Below are positions 30,999 to 38,835 of a stretch of 52,036 nucleotides of DNA, piece after piece (within the stretch, counting starts at the first letter, position 1; each line of letters begins with the position of its first letter). The DNA comes from Candidatus Woesearchaeota archaeon. GTDB taxonomy: Archaea > Nanobdellota > Nanobdellia > Woesearchaeales > GW2011-AR4. The stretch is from assembly GCA_018303625.1 (NCBI GenBank), contig JAGVXV010000012.1, forward strand, positions 1 to 52,036. Direction: 5' to 3'. The position numbers and the translations under genes were made by a program. The notes under the pieces are model-generated. The model was not told where the DNA came from and did no database searches. It was given only the letters and a program-made list of their open reading frames with translations.

Positions 30999-32432
30999 TC
31001 AGCCTATGGAATTTTCTTCTGTAGCGCAATACTGCTTGTAGTCAGGGCAGCAGTCCCCATAGCCTGTGCATAAATTATCGCACCAGCATCCATTAGGAGA
31101 TTGTCCGCCGCAGTAGTTTGCGCAGCCTATTGCTTCTTTTGTCGGCGGCAATGCAACTTCTTCTTTTGGGCATTCCCCTATTGTAACAACAGGCTTGTCA
31201 GATGTGCCTGTAACGCAAACCAAATTTCCAGCAAGTTTATAATCTTTATAATTTGCCAGCACTTTTGCTGCTCTTCTTGTATCTTCGTCTGAATAGCCTG
31301 CTACAAAAATCTTGACACCTGATTCTGGCACAGGTGAGTATTGTGTACTTGTAATTAGTGTACCTGCAATTAGGGCTTGCCCTTGCTCCAAATTCAGGTT
31401 ACAGTTCTGCGGTGATAAAAGAGATTGTACGTAGCTGTTAACACATGCGTCTCCAATGCTAATTAGATTTGACCCCGCACTTTCTTTTAAACTTACTTCA
31501 GATGCTAAAAAAGCTTTTGGCCAACCTAATTGAATTACTTGGGTTTGGTTATTACCAGCAAACTGAAGGCTTGTTACAATATCACTTGCGGCAATAGTGT
31601 CAGAAGCTGAGGCATTATCCCCTACTATAATAAAAGCGTCATCATCTAAGAGTCCGTCTTGAACAAAAGGAGCAGGGTATTTGCTTAAGTCCCATTCTTC
31701 TGCTGGAATGCAAGCCCCGTCTTTGCAGCCGTTGGGACAAATATAAAAATCATCTTGCAAATTACCCCCATCACAATAAAATTCGTCTAATGCAATGTTA
31801 CTATCACAAGCATCACTAGTAGTTTCTATTTCACCATTAAATAAACCGCTAGTCGTTCCTTTTACATAATAATCCAATCCGCCATCAGAATCTGTGCATT
31901 TTTCTTCTATACTTAGTTGATCACAAGGTGTTGGGGATGCAAATACCTTGCCATTGTTGTCTATACATGCGAAATAGTTTTCTGCTACACCTTCTGGTGA
32001 AATTCCTTTTAAGATTAAGCTATCAGCCTTTATATTCCCAACAACATCTAGCTTTTCAGTTGGCTCTGTTGTCCCGATGCCGACATTTCCTCCGGGCATA
32101 AGATTAATATCACTTCCTGAAGTCAACAAAACCAAGTCGTCGTTTATGTCAAGGTAAATCCTGCCTTTATTCCCATCAGTTTTTGCCTTATCTACAAACA
32201 TAATCTGCTTGCTGTTGTCTAGCTGCAAATCGCCGCCTGCAATTTTTACATTTCCAGTCTTTCCGTCAACGTATAGCACGCCTTCATCGCCAACATTTGT
32301 GGCTTTTCCAGTAATTGTCCCATTGCCTGCAAGAATAAGTACAATTGCCAGAATTATGACCATCGCGACTATGGCAGTTATGGCTATGTTGAAATTTTGC
32401 GGCTCTTTTTTCGCGACCCTTTTTTGTTCCAT
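30999..32432 (-). CDS. Surface protein with S-layer-like region and C-terminal somatomedin-B-like domain
   Basis: A 477-aa secreted, N-terminally anchored protein. Residues 15-36 are a membrane helix followed by GNGTITGKA, a start common in DPANN surface proteins. Residues 45-135 are beta-rich and end VGIGTTEPTEKLDVVGNIKA, a tail-fibre-like trimer motif. Residues 155-245 are cysteine-rich (CTDSDGG, YCDGG, CPNGCKDGAC). Residues 250-410 resemble archaeal S-layer modules (FIIVGDNASASDTIAASDI, KIFVAGYSDEDTRRAAKVL). Residues 437-469 carry eight cysteines spaced C-x3-C-x7-C-x-C-x3-C-x5-CC-x6-C, the somatomedin B pattern. It is the last gene of the surface operon. Confidence 0.8.
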   Translation of the reverse strand: MEQKRVAKKEPQNFNIAITAIVAMVIILAIVLILAGNGTITGKATNVGDEGVLYVDGKTGNVKIAGGDLQLDNSKQIMFVDKAKTDGNKGRIYLDINDDLVLLTSGSDINLMPGGNVGIGTTEPTEKLDVVGNIKADSLILKGISPEGVAENYFACIDNNGKVFASPTPCDQLSIEEKCTDSDGGLDYYVKGTTSGLFNGEIETTSDACDSNIALDEFYCDGGNLQDDFYICPNGCKDGACIPAEEWDLSKYPAPFVQDGLLDDDAFIIVGDNASASDTIAASDIVTSLQFAGNNQTQVIQLGWPKAFLASEVSLKESAGSNLISIGDACVNSYVQSLLSPQNCNLNLEQGQALIAGTLITSTQYSPVPESGVKIFVAGYSDEDTRRAAKVLANYKDYKLAGNLVCVTGTSDKPVVTIGECPKEEVALPPTKEAIGCANYCGGQSPNGCWCDNLCTGYGDCCPDYKQYCATEENSIG

Positions 32433-32482
32433 TTAAAACAGATATATAATTTTCGAATTATTACTATTTAAACATTTCTTTT

Positions 32483-33043
32483 TTAACTGACTTCAGCATA
32501 GATTTTCTGTATGCTGTAAACATCTTTTGCGCATTTTCCTGTTGAATCATCATTGCCCTGAACGCGGTCATCAAAGCAGACAACAGCATTGAAGATATAT
32601 GTCCCAGCCTGCGTATTTTTCGGAACTTCAATGCCAATGCCGATTTGCGCATCATCGTTCCTTTGGATATAGACAGTCCTTGGATCTTTAGGCAGATAAA
32701 GCAGGTTGTTTGCTATTTGGGCTCCTTTTTTTGTGTAAGCTCCAGATTCGCTTACCTTAATTTCAAAATTCTGGGAAAGTCCTATATTAATGATTTTAAG
32801 CCCGAAAATACCAAGCTCGCCCCTTTTAATGAGCTTTCTGTCAATGCCCAAGCAGACCTTTTGAGAGCCTTCGCATAGCAGGCTTCCAATCCTTTCATCC
32901 AATTCATCAGCAGTTAATTGCTGAATCTCTGTTGCCTCGGAAGCAAGCTTGTAAATAAACCTGGCTCCAAAAAAGAAAACAATAATAGATATAACGATGA
33001 TTACAATAAAATTTATCGAAAGCTCAACGCCCTTTTTATCCAC
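32483..33043 (-). CDS. Type IV pilin-like secreted protein, 186 aa
   Basis: The N-terminus VDKKGVELSINFIVIIVISI has a short basic leader ending KKG, then a polar-hydrophobic helix (to about residue 33) like class III or archaeal pilin signals, so it may be cut by prepilin peptidase. The rest is a beta-rich extracellular domain with four cysteines (LLCEGSQKVC, VVCFDD, GKCAKDVY) likely paired in disulfides. The start is GTG at 33043, overlapping the lipoprotein gene end by 8 bp, with GGTGAA before it as ribosome binding site. An in-frame extension to 33145 lies inside that gene and is less likely. It belongs to the minus-strand surface operon. Confidence 0.65.
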   Translation of the reverse strand: MDKKGVELSINFIVIIVISIIVFFFGARFIYKLASEATEIQQLTADELDERIGSLLCEGSQKVCLGIDRKLIKRGELGIFGLKIINIGLSQNFEIKVSESGAYTKKGAQIANNLLYLPKDPRTVYIQRNDDAQIGIGIEVPKNTQAGTYIFNAVVCFDDRVQGNDDSTGKCAKDVYSIQKIYAEVS

Positions 33044-33857
33044 CTGCTTCACCGCTCTTGACCAAGAAAACATTTTCCCTGAAAGCCCTTTCAAAGCTGT
33101 TTCTTTTAGGGGCTGAGACTGAATCAATATAACTTCCGTTTGCAAGCCTCTGCTGCTCCTTTACCTTGTATTCATAATCAATCTTATAGCTCAATGATTT
33201 TTCCTCCTCTATCTGCTCAGGAACATAAGTTAAGGGTATCTGCATATTTGCAGTATCACCAATGCCGTTAAGCAAGCCTTCGCTTTGAAGCTCCCCAAAC
33301 AATACTTCGCCTCCAAGTACTGTTGCCTTCAAAATTTTTACCGGCAATACCAGTTCCTGGGAAGCATCTTTAAGAGTTACCCTGAAATTAAAATAATCCT
33401 TTTTACCATCAAACGGTCTGTTGAATGTCATTTTTGTCTCAATTGTAAATTCCTCAAGCTCCCTTTCATCTATCAAATCTATAGGCCTTGCATCCTTTTT
33501 GTCAACGCCGAAAACGCACCTTTCCCTCTCATCGCAATAATATGCCAGATACTGCGTATCATATTCTATATCATACCTTTTTATTTTCCCCTTGCCCTCG
33601 CATTTTCCATAATCGGCAGGGCAGGTGCATTTGTTTCCCTGCTTGCCATTCTCTATTGCATCTTTTATTCCATTGCCGCAGAAATTGCTTTTAGGAGTGT
33701 ATTTGCATTGCTTGTCAATGCAGGCAGCATCCTTTCCGAATTGCGCCTGGCAATCAGCATTTGCCTTGCATTCCGCCTTTGCGCAGCTGCTCAGTAAAAA
33801 TGATGCAGAAATTAACAAGACGAAAAACAAAAAATGGCTTTTTCTTATTTTAAACAC
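33036..33857 (-). CDS. Cysteine-rich lipoprotein of the surface operon
   Basis: A secreted lipoprotein of about 273 aa. The signal is MRKSHFLFFVLLISA followed by the lipobox LLSSC. The mature protein opens with cysteine-rich segments (AECKANADCQ, CIDKQCKY, CGNGIKD, KCTCPADYGKCEG), then a beta domain (TKMTFNRPFDGKKDYFNFRV, QIPLTYVPEQIEEEKSLSYK). The start codon is odd. Sequence before 33857 lacks protein-like features. GTG at 33857 is one option, but GAGGTG followed by 6 nt and ATA at 33848 fits this genome's usual ribosome-site spacing, so an AUA start is possible. A TATA-like box lies near 33880-33890. No function is known. Confidence 0.68.
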   Translation of the reverse strand: MFKIRKSHFLFFVLLISASFLLSSCAKAECKANADCQAQFGKDAACIDKQCKYTPKSNFCGNGIKDAIENGKQGNKCTCPADYGKCEGKGKIKRYDIEYDTQYLAYYCDERERCVFGVDKKDARPIDLIDERELEEFTIETKMTFNRPFDGKKDYFNFRVTLKDASQELVLPVKILKATVLGGEVLFGELQSEGLLNGIGDTANMQIPLTYVPEQIEEEKSLSYKIDYEYKVKEQQRLANGSYIDSVSAPKRNSFERAFRENVFLVKSGEAGG

Positions 33858-33934
33858 CTCTTTCGGATTTCTTTGGAATACTAATATAAAAAAGTTGCGG
33901 AAAAGTATTTTTATTAAACCTTTAAATGATATTT

Positions 33935-34115
33935 CAATCCGCCTACGGCGTATTCTAGGCTCGACCTGTCCGCGAGCTTGCTCGTGGACTCGCAAGCAAA
34001 TCACTGGCTCGCAATATTTACGCTGTTGCACTTTTTGTACTTGCTTAACGGGTGGGTGGAGGGCATTAGTTTTTCAGAAAGTGCACCCAGAAATCTATCC
34101 TCTCTTATTTTTTAG
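33935..34115 (+). ncRNA. Candidate structured RNA, copy B
   Basis: Noncoding sequence between two minus-strand surface genes. Bases 34047-34068 match copy A (27215-27236) at 20 of 22 positions (core CGGGTG-GTGGAGGGCATTA). Both then have a GAA(A)GTGCA element, a CCTC-type strand able to pair with GGAGG, and TTATTTTTT at the end. Upstream lies a strong hairpin, GTCCGCGAGC (33968-33977) with GCTCGTGGAC (33980-33989), and a small one at CGCCTACGGCG. TATA-like sequences at 33880-33925 could drive plus-strand transcription. Ends are approximate. No ORF on either strand looks real here. Confidence 0.45.
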
Positions 34116-34160
34116 TTTGAAGTAACTAACTGAAAATACTGAGAATAAAATGGGCTAAAA

Positions 34161-34385
34161 TTACTTTACGATTTCGTATTCCTTGACAATCAAAACCATG
34201 AACAAGATGAGGATTATTGCGCCAGTTACAATCCATGCCAGGCCGGCAGCTACAGTGTCCGTGAACATCTTGTACATCCCGAAAGCCATCAATACGAAGC
34301 CAAGCCAAAGGAATTTGTCTAAGACAAGCTTCATGATTTCAAATTCCTGCTGCTCTGAAAGCCTTTTTTTCATGCCTTTTGCCAT
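34161..34385 (-). CDS. Small membrane protein of the surface operon, 74 aa
   Basis: The protein has a cytoplasmic basic N-terminus (MAKGMKKRLSEQQEFEIMK) and two membrane helices (about 22-42 and 47-68) ending KEYEIVK. The family is unknown. Its ATG is 1 bp after the stop of the pilin-like gene at 34387, so the two are cotranslated. It could be a partner or platform for the secreted proteins around it. Confidence 0.68.
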   Translation of the reverse strand: MAKGMKKRLSEQQEFEIMKLVLDKFLWLGFVLMAFGMYKMFTDTVAAGLAWIVTGAIILILFMVLIVKEYEIVK

Positions 34386-34386
34386 T

Positions 34387-34929
34387 TTAGCCTCTCACGG
34401 TAATGAAAAAGTCTTTTGAATCATATATTGGATTTTGCGTATCTCGCGTGTCAATCACTTGAAAGTTAAGGAAATAGGATCCTGTATTCACATTTGTTGG
34501 CATCGAAAGCCTTATATTCCTCACATCTGAGTCAGCAGATGCTAATGTATATTTTTGACCCTCTCCAAATAAGAACCATTTGTCTATACTGAATGGCCTT
34601 CCTTGGTCATCTGCTCTTGGTTTAAACTCCATTTGGTATTCTAATGGAGTATCTTTTTTGTTTCTTACTCCGACAGTTAAAATATCAGAACCTCCTTTGT
34701 CAATTACAATCTGCGTTTTGGGAAAGGAAATCTTTTTGTCGCCCGTTATCAAATCATCAAGTATCTTCTGCCTGACCTGCTCTGTAACATCGCTGGAAAT
34801 GCCTCCTATGTCCTTGAACATATTCCTTATAAATCCCAGGCCCAAGCCAAGCAGGGTCATGGCTAGAACAACAATAACAATTGCGCTAATGGATATTTCT
34901 AAAGAAGCCTTTTTGTTTTTAAAAAGCAT
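34387..34929 (-). CDS. Pilin-like secreted protein, 180 aa
   Basis: It begins MLFKNKKASLEISISAIVIV. The basic leader KNKKA is followed by SLEIS and a hydrophobic helix to about residue 35, resembling an archaeal type IV pilin signal. The extracellular part is beta-rich (ILTVGVRNKKDTPLEYQMEF, NTGSYFLNFQVIDTRDTQNP) and looks like an immunoglobulin-like or sheath subunit fold. The ATG at 34929 was chosen; AGAGGTG lies 9 bp upstream. It is the first gene of the minus-strand surface operon and sits divergent to the L10e region. Confidence 0.68.
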   Translation of the reverse strand: MLFKNKKASLEISISAIVIVVLAMTLLGLGLGFIRNMFKDIGGISSDVTEQVRQKILDDLITGDKKISFPKTQIVIDKGGSDILTVGVRNKKDTPLEYQMEFKPRADDQGRPFSIDKWFLFGEGQKYTLASADSDVRNIRLSMPTNVNTGSYFLNFQVIDTRDTQNPIYDSKDFFITVRG

Positions 34930-35004
34930 CAAATCTAGCACCTCTTTTAATATACTTATTATTTTTTAGCTTATTTATATAATTTTCTATTTCTGGTAAG
35001 CAAG

Positions 35005-35170
35005 CCCAAGATAAAGTCAGGTTAAGGCGCCTTTGCTCCAGCAGTTTTCTTGATTTTTATTATTTAAGATATTGAAAAATAAAGTTTATTGAAGGAAAAC
35101 TGTCCCTTGCTTCGTTTCAGCGTTCTCGGCTTCCGCAAAATAAAATGGCGCCTACCTTAACCTGACTCTG
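35005..35170 (+). ncRNA. Candidate hairpin RNA upstream of L10e
   Basis: A noncoding stretch closed by a perfect 12-bp inverted repeat, GTCAGGTTAAGG (35016-35027) with CCTTAACCTGAC (35155-35166), flanked inside by GGCGCC on both sides. Within it CAGTTTTC (35042-35049) pairs with GAAAACTG (35095-35102). A TATA-like TTTATATAATTTT (about 34974-34986) lies 20-30 bp upstream of 35005. The L10e gene has its own TATA-like TTTAAAAA at about 35195, so this may be a separate RNA. The strand is not certain. It does not match tRNA, SRP RNA or RNase P RNA as far as I can tell. Confidence 0.4.
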
Positions 35171-35220
35171 CCAAACCCAACATAGAAATGTTTAAAAACC
35201 GCCGCTTTTTTCTGCTATTT

Positions 35221-35751
35221 ATGGCAAGAATAAGGAAATTTGTGGCTTACAGAAGGCTGGAAAGGCCTTATACCAGGACAAGCAAGTACAAGGAAAAATC
35301 CTATATAAGGATGAACCCTAACCTTAAGATTACAAAATTTGAGACAGGAAGCTCAAAGAAAAAGTTCCAGTATATCCTGACTTTGAATTCTAAAATAGAT
35401 TTGCAGATAAGGGACAATGCGCTGGAAAGCGCAAGGCAGACAAGCAACAAATTGCTGGAAACAAATCTTGGCTTGACAGGCTTCCATATGAAAGTTAAGG
35501 TTTATCCTTACCATGTGCTGAGGGAGCATGCTCTTGCAGCCGGAGCCGGCGCTGACAGGTTCAGCTCAGGCATGGCGCACGCTTTTGGCAAGCCTATGGG
35601 AAATGCTGCAAGAATCAAAAGAGGGCAGACAATTTTCGAGATTTCTGTAGATAAGGCAAACTTGGATTTGGCAAAAAGGGCTTTGGAAAAGGCAGCAACA
35701 AAACTGCCCTGCACGTGCTCAGTACTGATTGCGGAAAACAAGCTGGCTTAG
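35221..35751 (+). CDS. rpl10e: Ribosomal protein L10e (uL16)
   Basis: A protein of the large subunit near the peptidyl transferase and tRNA sites. The 176-aa chain starts MARIRKFVAYRRLERPYTR, the conserved archaeal start, and includes QIRDNALESARQTSNKLLE, VYPYHVLREHALAAGAGADR, then FSSGMAHAFGKP and AARIKRGQTIFEI. All are strongly conserved in L10e. In-frame codons from 35188 are not family-like and the ATG at 35221 is the right start. A TATA-like TTTAAAAA lies about 25 bp upstream, so the mRNA is nearly leaderless. Confidence 0.97.
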   Translation: MARIRKFVAYRRLERPYTRTSKYKEKSYIRMNPNLKITKFETGSSKKKFQYILTLNSKIDLQIRDNALESARQTSNKLLETNLGLTGFHMKVKVYPYHVLREHALAAGAGADRFSSGMAHAFGKPMGNAARIKRGQTIFEISVDKANLDLAKRALEKAATKLPCTCSVLIAENKLA

Positions 35752-35864
35752 GCATTTTTTAGATTTGGTCTTTTTGTCTAAATACCCAATAAAAACATTT
35801 AAATACATCTTTACCTGTCTTAAAGAGATAGTTAGTAAATAATAAACAGGGAGGAGGTTGAAAA

Positions 35865-36350
35865 ATGAAAAAAACGATAATGGCTTTATTTTCTATATTG
35901 GTTTTAGCGTTATCTGCTGTAGTTGTGTTTGCAGCAAAAGGCGGATTTGATGACTTTGGGTATAACAGGCAGGCAAGAATTTTTAATGGTCTTGCGTCTG
36001 GTTGGTGCTTACAGCGAGGTGCTCCTGCTGACTGCATGGGTATATACTCCAATGACAGATTAGTAATGAAATGGAATGCAGAATGGGACAGGGGAAATGC
36101 CGAAAAATGGAAAAACCCTCCTTATGCAGCATGGGAAAATAATGAATGGAACGGACAAGTTCCTGGCGGTTCTGGAGAGACATGGCATTATAACATCCAA
36201 TGGGTAGGCTCTTGCGGGCGCGATGGAACACCTTTGCCGGATGGCGGCTATTGCATTTGGGGCCAGTTTGAAGTGATATTATCCCATGGCACAGTTGCAA
36301 ACCAGCATTTCTGGGATGCGCATGCCACTCCAACAGGATATGGCAACTAA
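35865..36350 (+). CDS. Secreted protein of unknown function, 161 aa
   Basis: It has a signal peptide (residues 1-23: basic MKK, hydrophobic core, AAK cleavage region) and a mature part rich in Trp, Gly and Asn: GGFDDFGYNRQARIFNGLAS, DRLVMKWNAEWDRGNAEKW and YNIQWVGSCGRDGTPL. Four cysteines in the mature region may form two disulfides. I have a general memory of similar GFD-FGYN proteins in uncultured archaea and bacteria, with no assigned function. A strong ribosome site GGGAGGAGGT precedes the ATG, and a TATA-like CATTTAAATAC lies about 65 bp upstream. It is monocistronic. Confidence 0.72.
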   Translation: MKKTIMALFSILVLALSAVVVFAAKGGFDDFGYNRQARIFNGLASGWCLQRGAPADCMGIYSNDRLVMKWNAEWDRGNAEKWKNPPYAAWENNEWNGQVPGGSGETWHYNIQWVGSCGRDGTPLPDGGYCIWGQFEVILSHGTVANQHFWDAHATPTGYGN

Positions 36351-36427
36351 ACTTTTTTCTTTTTTTATTTCTAATTTTTATTAAAATTAACAATATTTTT
36401 AAAATCTAAAATAAATGAAATAATTTA

Positions 36428-36811
36428 ATGCTCACAAAAAACAATTTCAAATGCGACAGGTTTTGCGGAAAATGCTGCATGAACCTTGCCATAAGGGTCG
36501 CCAAAGACGAAATCAATAAAATAAAAAGGCTTGGCTTTGAGGAAAAGGATTTTCTCGAAAGGGATTTGATTGATGAAAGCAAGTTTATCCTTCAAAAGAA
36601 GGAAAACGGCCATTGCATTTTTCTCAAAAAAAGCAGAAAAGGGATGTATTCCTGCGGCATTTACAAAAACAGGCCAAGGATATGCCAAAAATACCCATTT
36701 TTTGGCAATAAGCCATTAGAAAGCTGCTATCCAGAAGACCTTTACCCCGAGCAGTTTTTTTCTTTCAAAGCTGGAAAGTTTGCTGCAAACAACCAATATC
36801 TTTTTAAATAA
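36428..36811 (+). CDS. YkgJ-family zinc/iron-chelating domain protein
   Basis: A 127-aa cysteine-cluster protein. CDRFCGKCC (Cys9, Cys13, Cys16, Cys17), GHCIFL near residue 61, YSCGIYKNRPRICQKYPFF near 74-92 and a later ESCYPEDL form the family's metal-binding set. The domain (earlier called Fe-S oxidoreductase-like) binds metal, but its function is unsettled. It is monocistronic, between the secreted protein and S6e genes. Confidence 0.88.
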   Translation: MLTKNNFKCDRFCGKCCMNLAIRVAKDEINKIKRLGFEEKDFLERDLIDESKFILQKKENGHCIFLKKSRKGMYSCGIYKNRPRICQKYPFFGNKPLESCYPEDLYPEQFFSFKAGKFAANNQYLFK

Positions 36812-36863
36812 GGCATTATTCCATTTCTTTACTTTTCAATATTATTTCAGGAGGTATTTCACT

Positions 36864-37403
36864 ATGGCAAGCTTTAAACTGACAATTGCAGACCCAAAAA
36901 CAGGAAACACTTACCAGAAGGAAGTCAAAGAGCAGGCAGCGCAGGGATTTATCGGATTGAATATAGGCGAGAATGTGAAAGGAGACTCTTTTGATATGCA
37001 GGGCTATGAAATGCAGATTACCGGAGGCTCTGATTACTGCGGCTTTCCGATGAGGAAAGGCATTCTCGGGCTTAGGAAAAAAATAACCCTGCTTGGAGGC
37101 GTCGGGTTTGGCGCAAGAGGCACTGAAAAAGGCATCAGAAGGAGAAAGACAGTCTGCGGGCACAAGATACATGAAAAGATTGTGCAGATAAACCTAAAGA
37201 TTACAAAAGAAGGCAGCAAAAAAATAGGGGATATTTTCGGCAAAAAAGAAGAGAAGAAAGAAGAGGCGAAAGAGGCAAAGGCAGAGAAAAAAGAGGAGAA
37301 AAAGGAAGCAAAAGAAGAAAAGAAAGCTGAAGCGAAAAAGGCCGAAGAAAAGCCCGAAGAAGGCAAAGAAGAGAAGCATAAAGAAGCAAAGCAGGAGAAA
37401 TAA
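36864..37403 (+). CDS. rps6e: Ribosomal protein S6e with an acidic-basic tail
   Basis: A small-subunit protein of 179 aa. The core (residues 1-125) matches archaeal S6e: FKLTIADPKTGNTYQKEV, GLNIGENVKGDSFDM, GYEMQITGGSDYCGFPMRKG and GTEKGIRRRKTVCGHKI. A Lys/Glu/Ala-rich tail of about 50 residues follows, longer than in many archaea and probably disordered. The ATG at 36864 is preceded by CAGGAGGT; upstream in-frame codons from 36780 are not homologous. It lies just upstream of aIF2-gamma, a pairing often seen in archaea. Confidence 0.96.
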   Translation: MASFKLTIADPKTGNTYQKEVKEQAAQGFIGLNIGENVKGDSFDMQGYEMQITGGSDYCGFPMRKGILGLRKKITLLGGVGFGARGTEKGIRRRKTVCGHKIHEKIVQINLKITKEGSKKIGDIFGKKEEKKEEAKEAKAEKKEEKKEAKEEKKAEAKKAEEKPEEGKEEKHKEAKQEK

Positions 37404-37532
37404 GGCAAAGAAACAAAAGCTTAATTTGTTTAAATTGGTTTTAATTTTTTAAATCTCCTTCCATTTTTATTTTGATAATAATTTAATTAACAATATAATA
37501 AAAAATTATAAAAAAAGCTTATAAGAAATAAT

Positions 37533-38795
37533 ATGCCGAGAAAGAAAAAAGAAACAGATGAAGAAGCAGTTGAGCCGCAAGCTGAAAATATCCAGCCGGA
37601 ATTAAATATAGGCTTATGCGGGCATGTAGACCACGGAAAAACAACCCTGCTGGAGAGGCTGAGCGGCAAGTGGACAGACACTCATTCTGAAGAGATCAAG
37701 AGGGGCATTACGATAAGACTGGGTTATGCCGACACAGCTTTCTATAAGGAAGACGGAAACTATACAACCAAGCCCAAGGACAAAAAGAAAGCGTCAATTT
37801 TAAGGAAAGTGAGCTTTGTCGACGCGCCTGGCCACGAAAGCCTGATGGCTACTATGCTTTCAGGGGCGACAATTATGGACGGCGCCTTACTGCTCATAGC
37901 TGCAAACGAGTATTGCCCGCAGCCCCAGACAAGGGAGCACTTAATGGCATTGGACATAATCGGGGTTAAAAAAATAGTTATTGTCCAGAATAAAATTGAT
38001 TTGGCAACAGAGGAGGAAGCAATAAAAAATTACGAGCAGATCAAGGAGTTTGTAAAAGGCACAAATTATGAAAATGCGCCCATAATACCTATTTCCGCGC
38101 AGCATAGCGTAGGCACAGACATCCTAATCAAGGCCATTGAGGATTATATACCGACGCCAAAAAGGGATTCCAGCAAGGATCCTATCATGTTTGTTGCAAG
38201 GAGTTTTGATATTAATAAGCCCAGCACATTGCCGGAAGAATTGGTTGGAGGCGTCCTTGGCGGAAGCTTAAAGCAGGGCATTTTAAGGGTGGGGCAGGAG
38301 ATTGAAATAAGGCCCGGAAGAGCAGTTCTGGAAAAAAACCAGCAGATTTGGAAATCTATCACCACTAGAATTACAGACCTGAAATCAGGCGGCACCTCAA
38401 TGAAAGAAGTTTCTCCTGGCGGCTCCATAGGGGTTTTAACCTCTTTAGATCCATCCATAGTCAAAGCAGACCAATTAGTGGGCTCTTTAGCCGGCCTGAA
38501 GGAGAAATTGCCAAGAGTATGGTATGAAATTAACCTCCAGATTCATCTGCTCCAGAGGGTTGTCGGAGTCAAGGAAGAGCTTAATGTTGAGCCGATAAAG
38601 CTGAGCGAGGTTTTGATGCTGAATGTGAACTCAGCAGCCACTGTCGGCACTGTTGTAAAGCTGAAGAAAAATGCAGTCTTATGCAAATTGAAGATCCCTG
38701 TTTGCGCGGAAAACGGCAGCCGCGTTACAATTTCAAGAAAGATAGGCAACCGGTTCAGGCTGATAGGCTACGGGGAGATAGCGGATATCAAATAG
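37533..38795 (+). CDS. eif2g: Translation initiation factor 2, gamma subunit
   Basis: The GTPase that brings Met-tRNAi to the ribosome. The 420-aa protein has an N-terminal acidic extension, then GTPase motifs: G1 GHVDHGKTTLLERL (residues 30-43), Switch I region EEIKRGITIRLGYAD, G3 VDAPGHESLMATML, G4 VQNKIDLA and G5 ISAQH. Domains II and III follow (GGVLGGSLKQGILRVGQEIE; LMLNVNSAATVGTV). Three CTG codons in the G1 region fall at leucine positions, so CUG means leucine here. It has its own AT-rich promoter. Confidence 0.97.
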   Translation: MPRKKKETDEEAVEPQAENIQPELNIGLCGHVDHGKTTLLERLSGKWTDTHSEEIKRGITIRLGYADTAFYKEDGNYTTKPKDKKKASILRKVSFVDAPGHESLMATMLSGATIMDGALLLIAANEYCPQPQTREHLMALDIIGVKKIVIVQNKIDLATEEEAIKNYEQIKEFVKGTNYENAPIIPISAQHSVGTDILIKAIEDYIPTPKRDSSKDPIMFVARSFDINKPSTLPEELVGGVLGGSLKQGILRVGQEIEIRPGRAVLEKNQQIWKSITTRITDLKSGGTSMKEVSPGGSIGVLTSLDPSIVKADQLVGSLAGLKEKLPRVWYEINLQIHLLQRVVGVKEELNVEPIKLSEVLMLNVNSAATVGTVVKLKKNAVLCKLKIPVCAENGSRVTISRKIGNRFRLIGYGEIADIK

Positions 38796-38835
38796 AGTTT
38801 TTAAACCTGCAATAAAATAGCTGATTATAGCGCCT

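Noticed and set aside
33858-34031. N-terminal extension of the lipoprotein gene
   Set aside because: The extra residues are Arg-rich and come from translating a GC-rich hairpin region, while the lipoprotein signal starts near 33857.
36780-36863. Upstream extension of S6e
   Set aside because: The region has no S6e-like residues and a good ribosome site (CAGGAGGT) precedes the ATG at 36864.
37034-37416. Long minus-strand frames rich in Phe, Leu and Ser opposite the S6e tail
   Set aside because: They mirror the repetitive Lys/Glu/Ala codons of the S6e tail.
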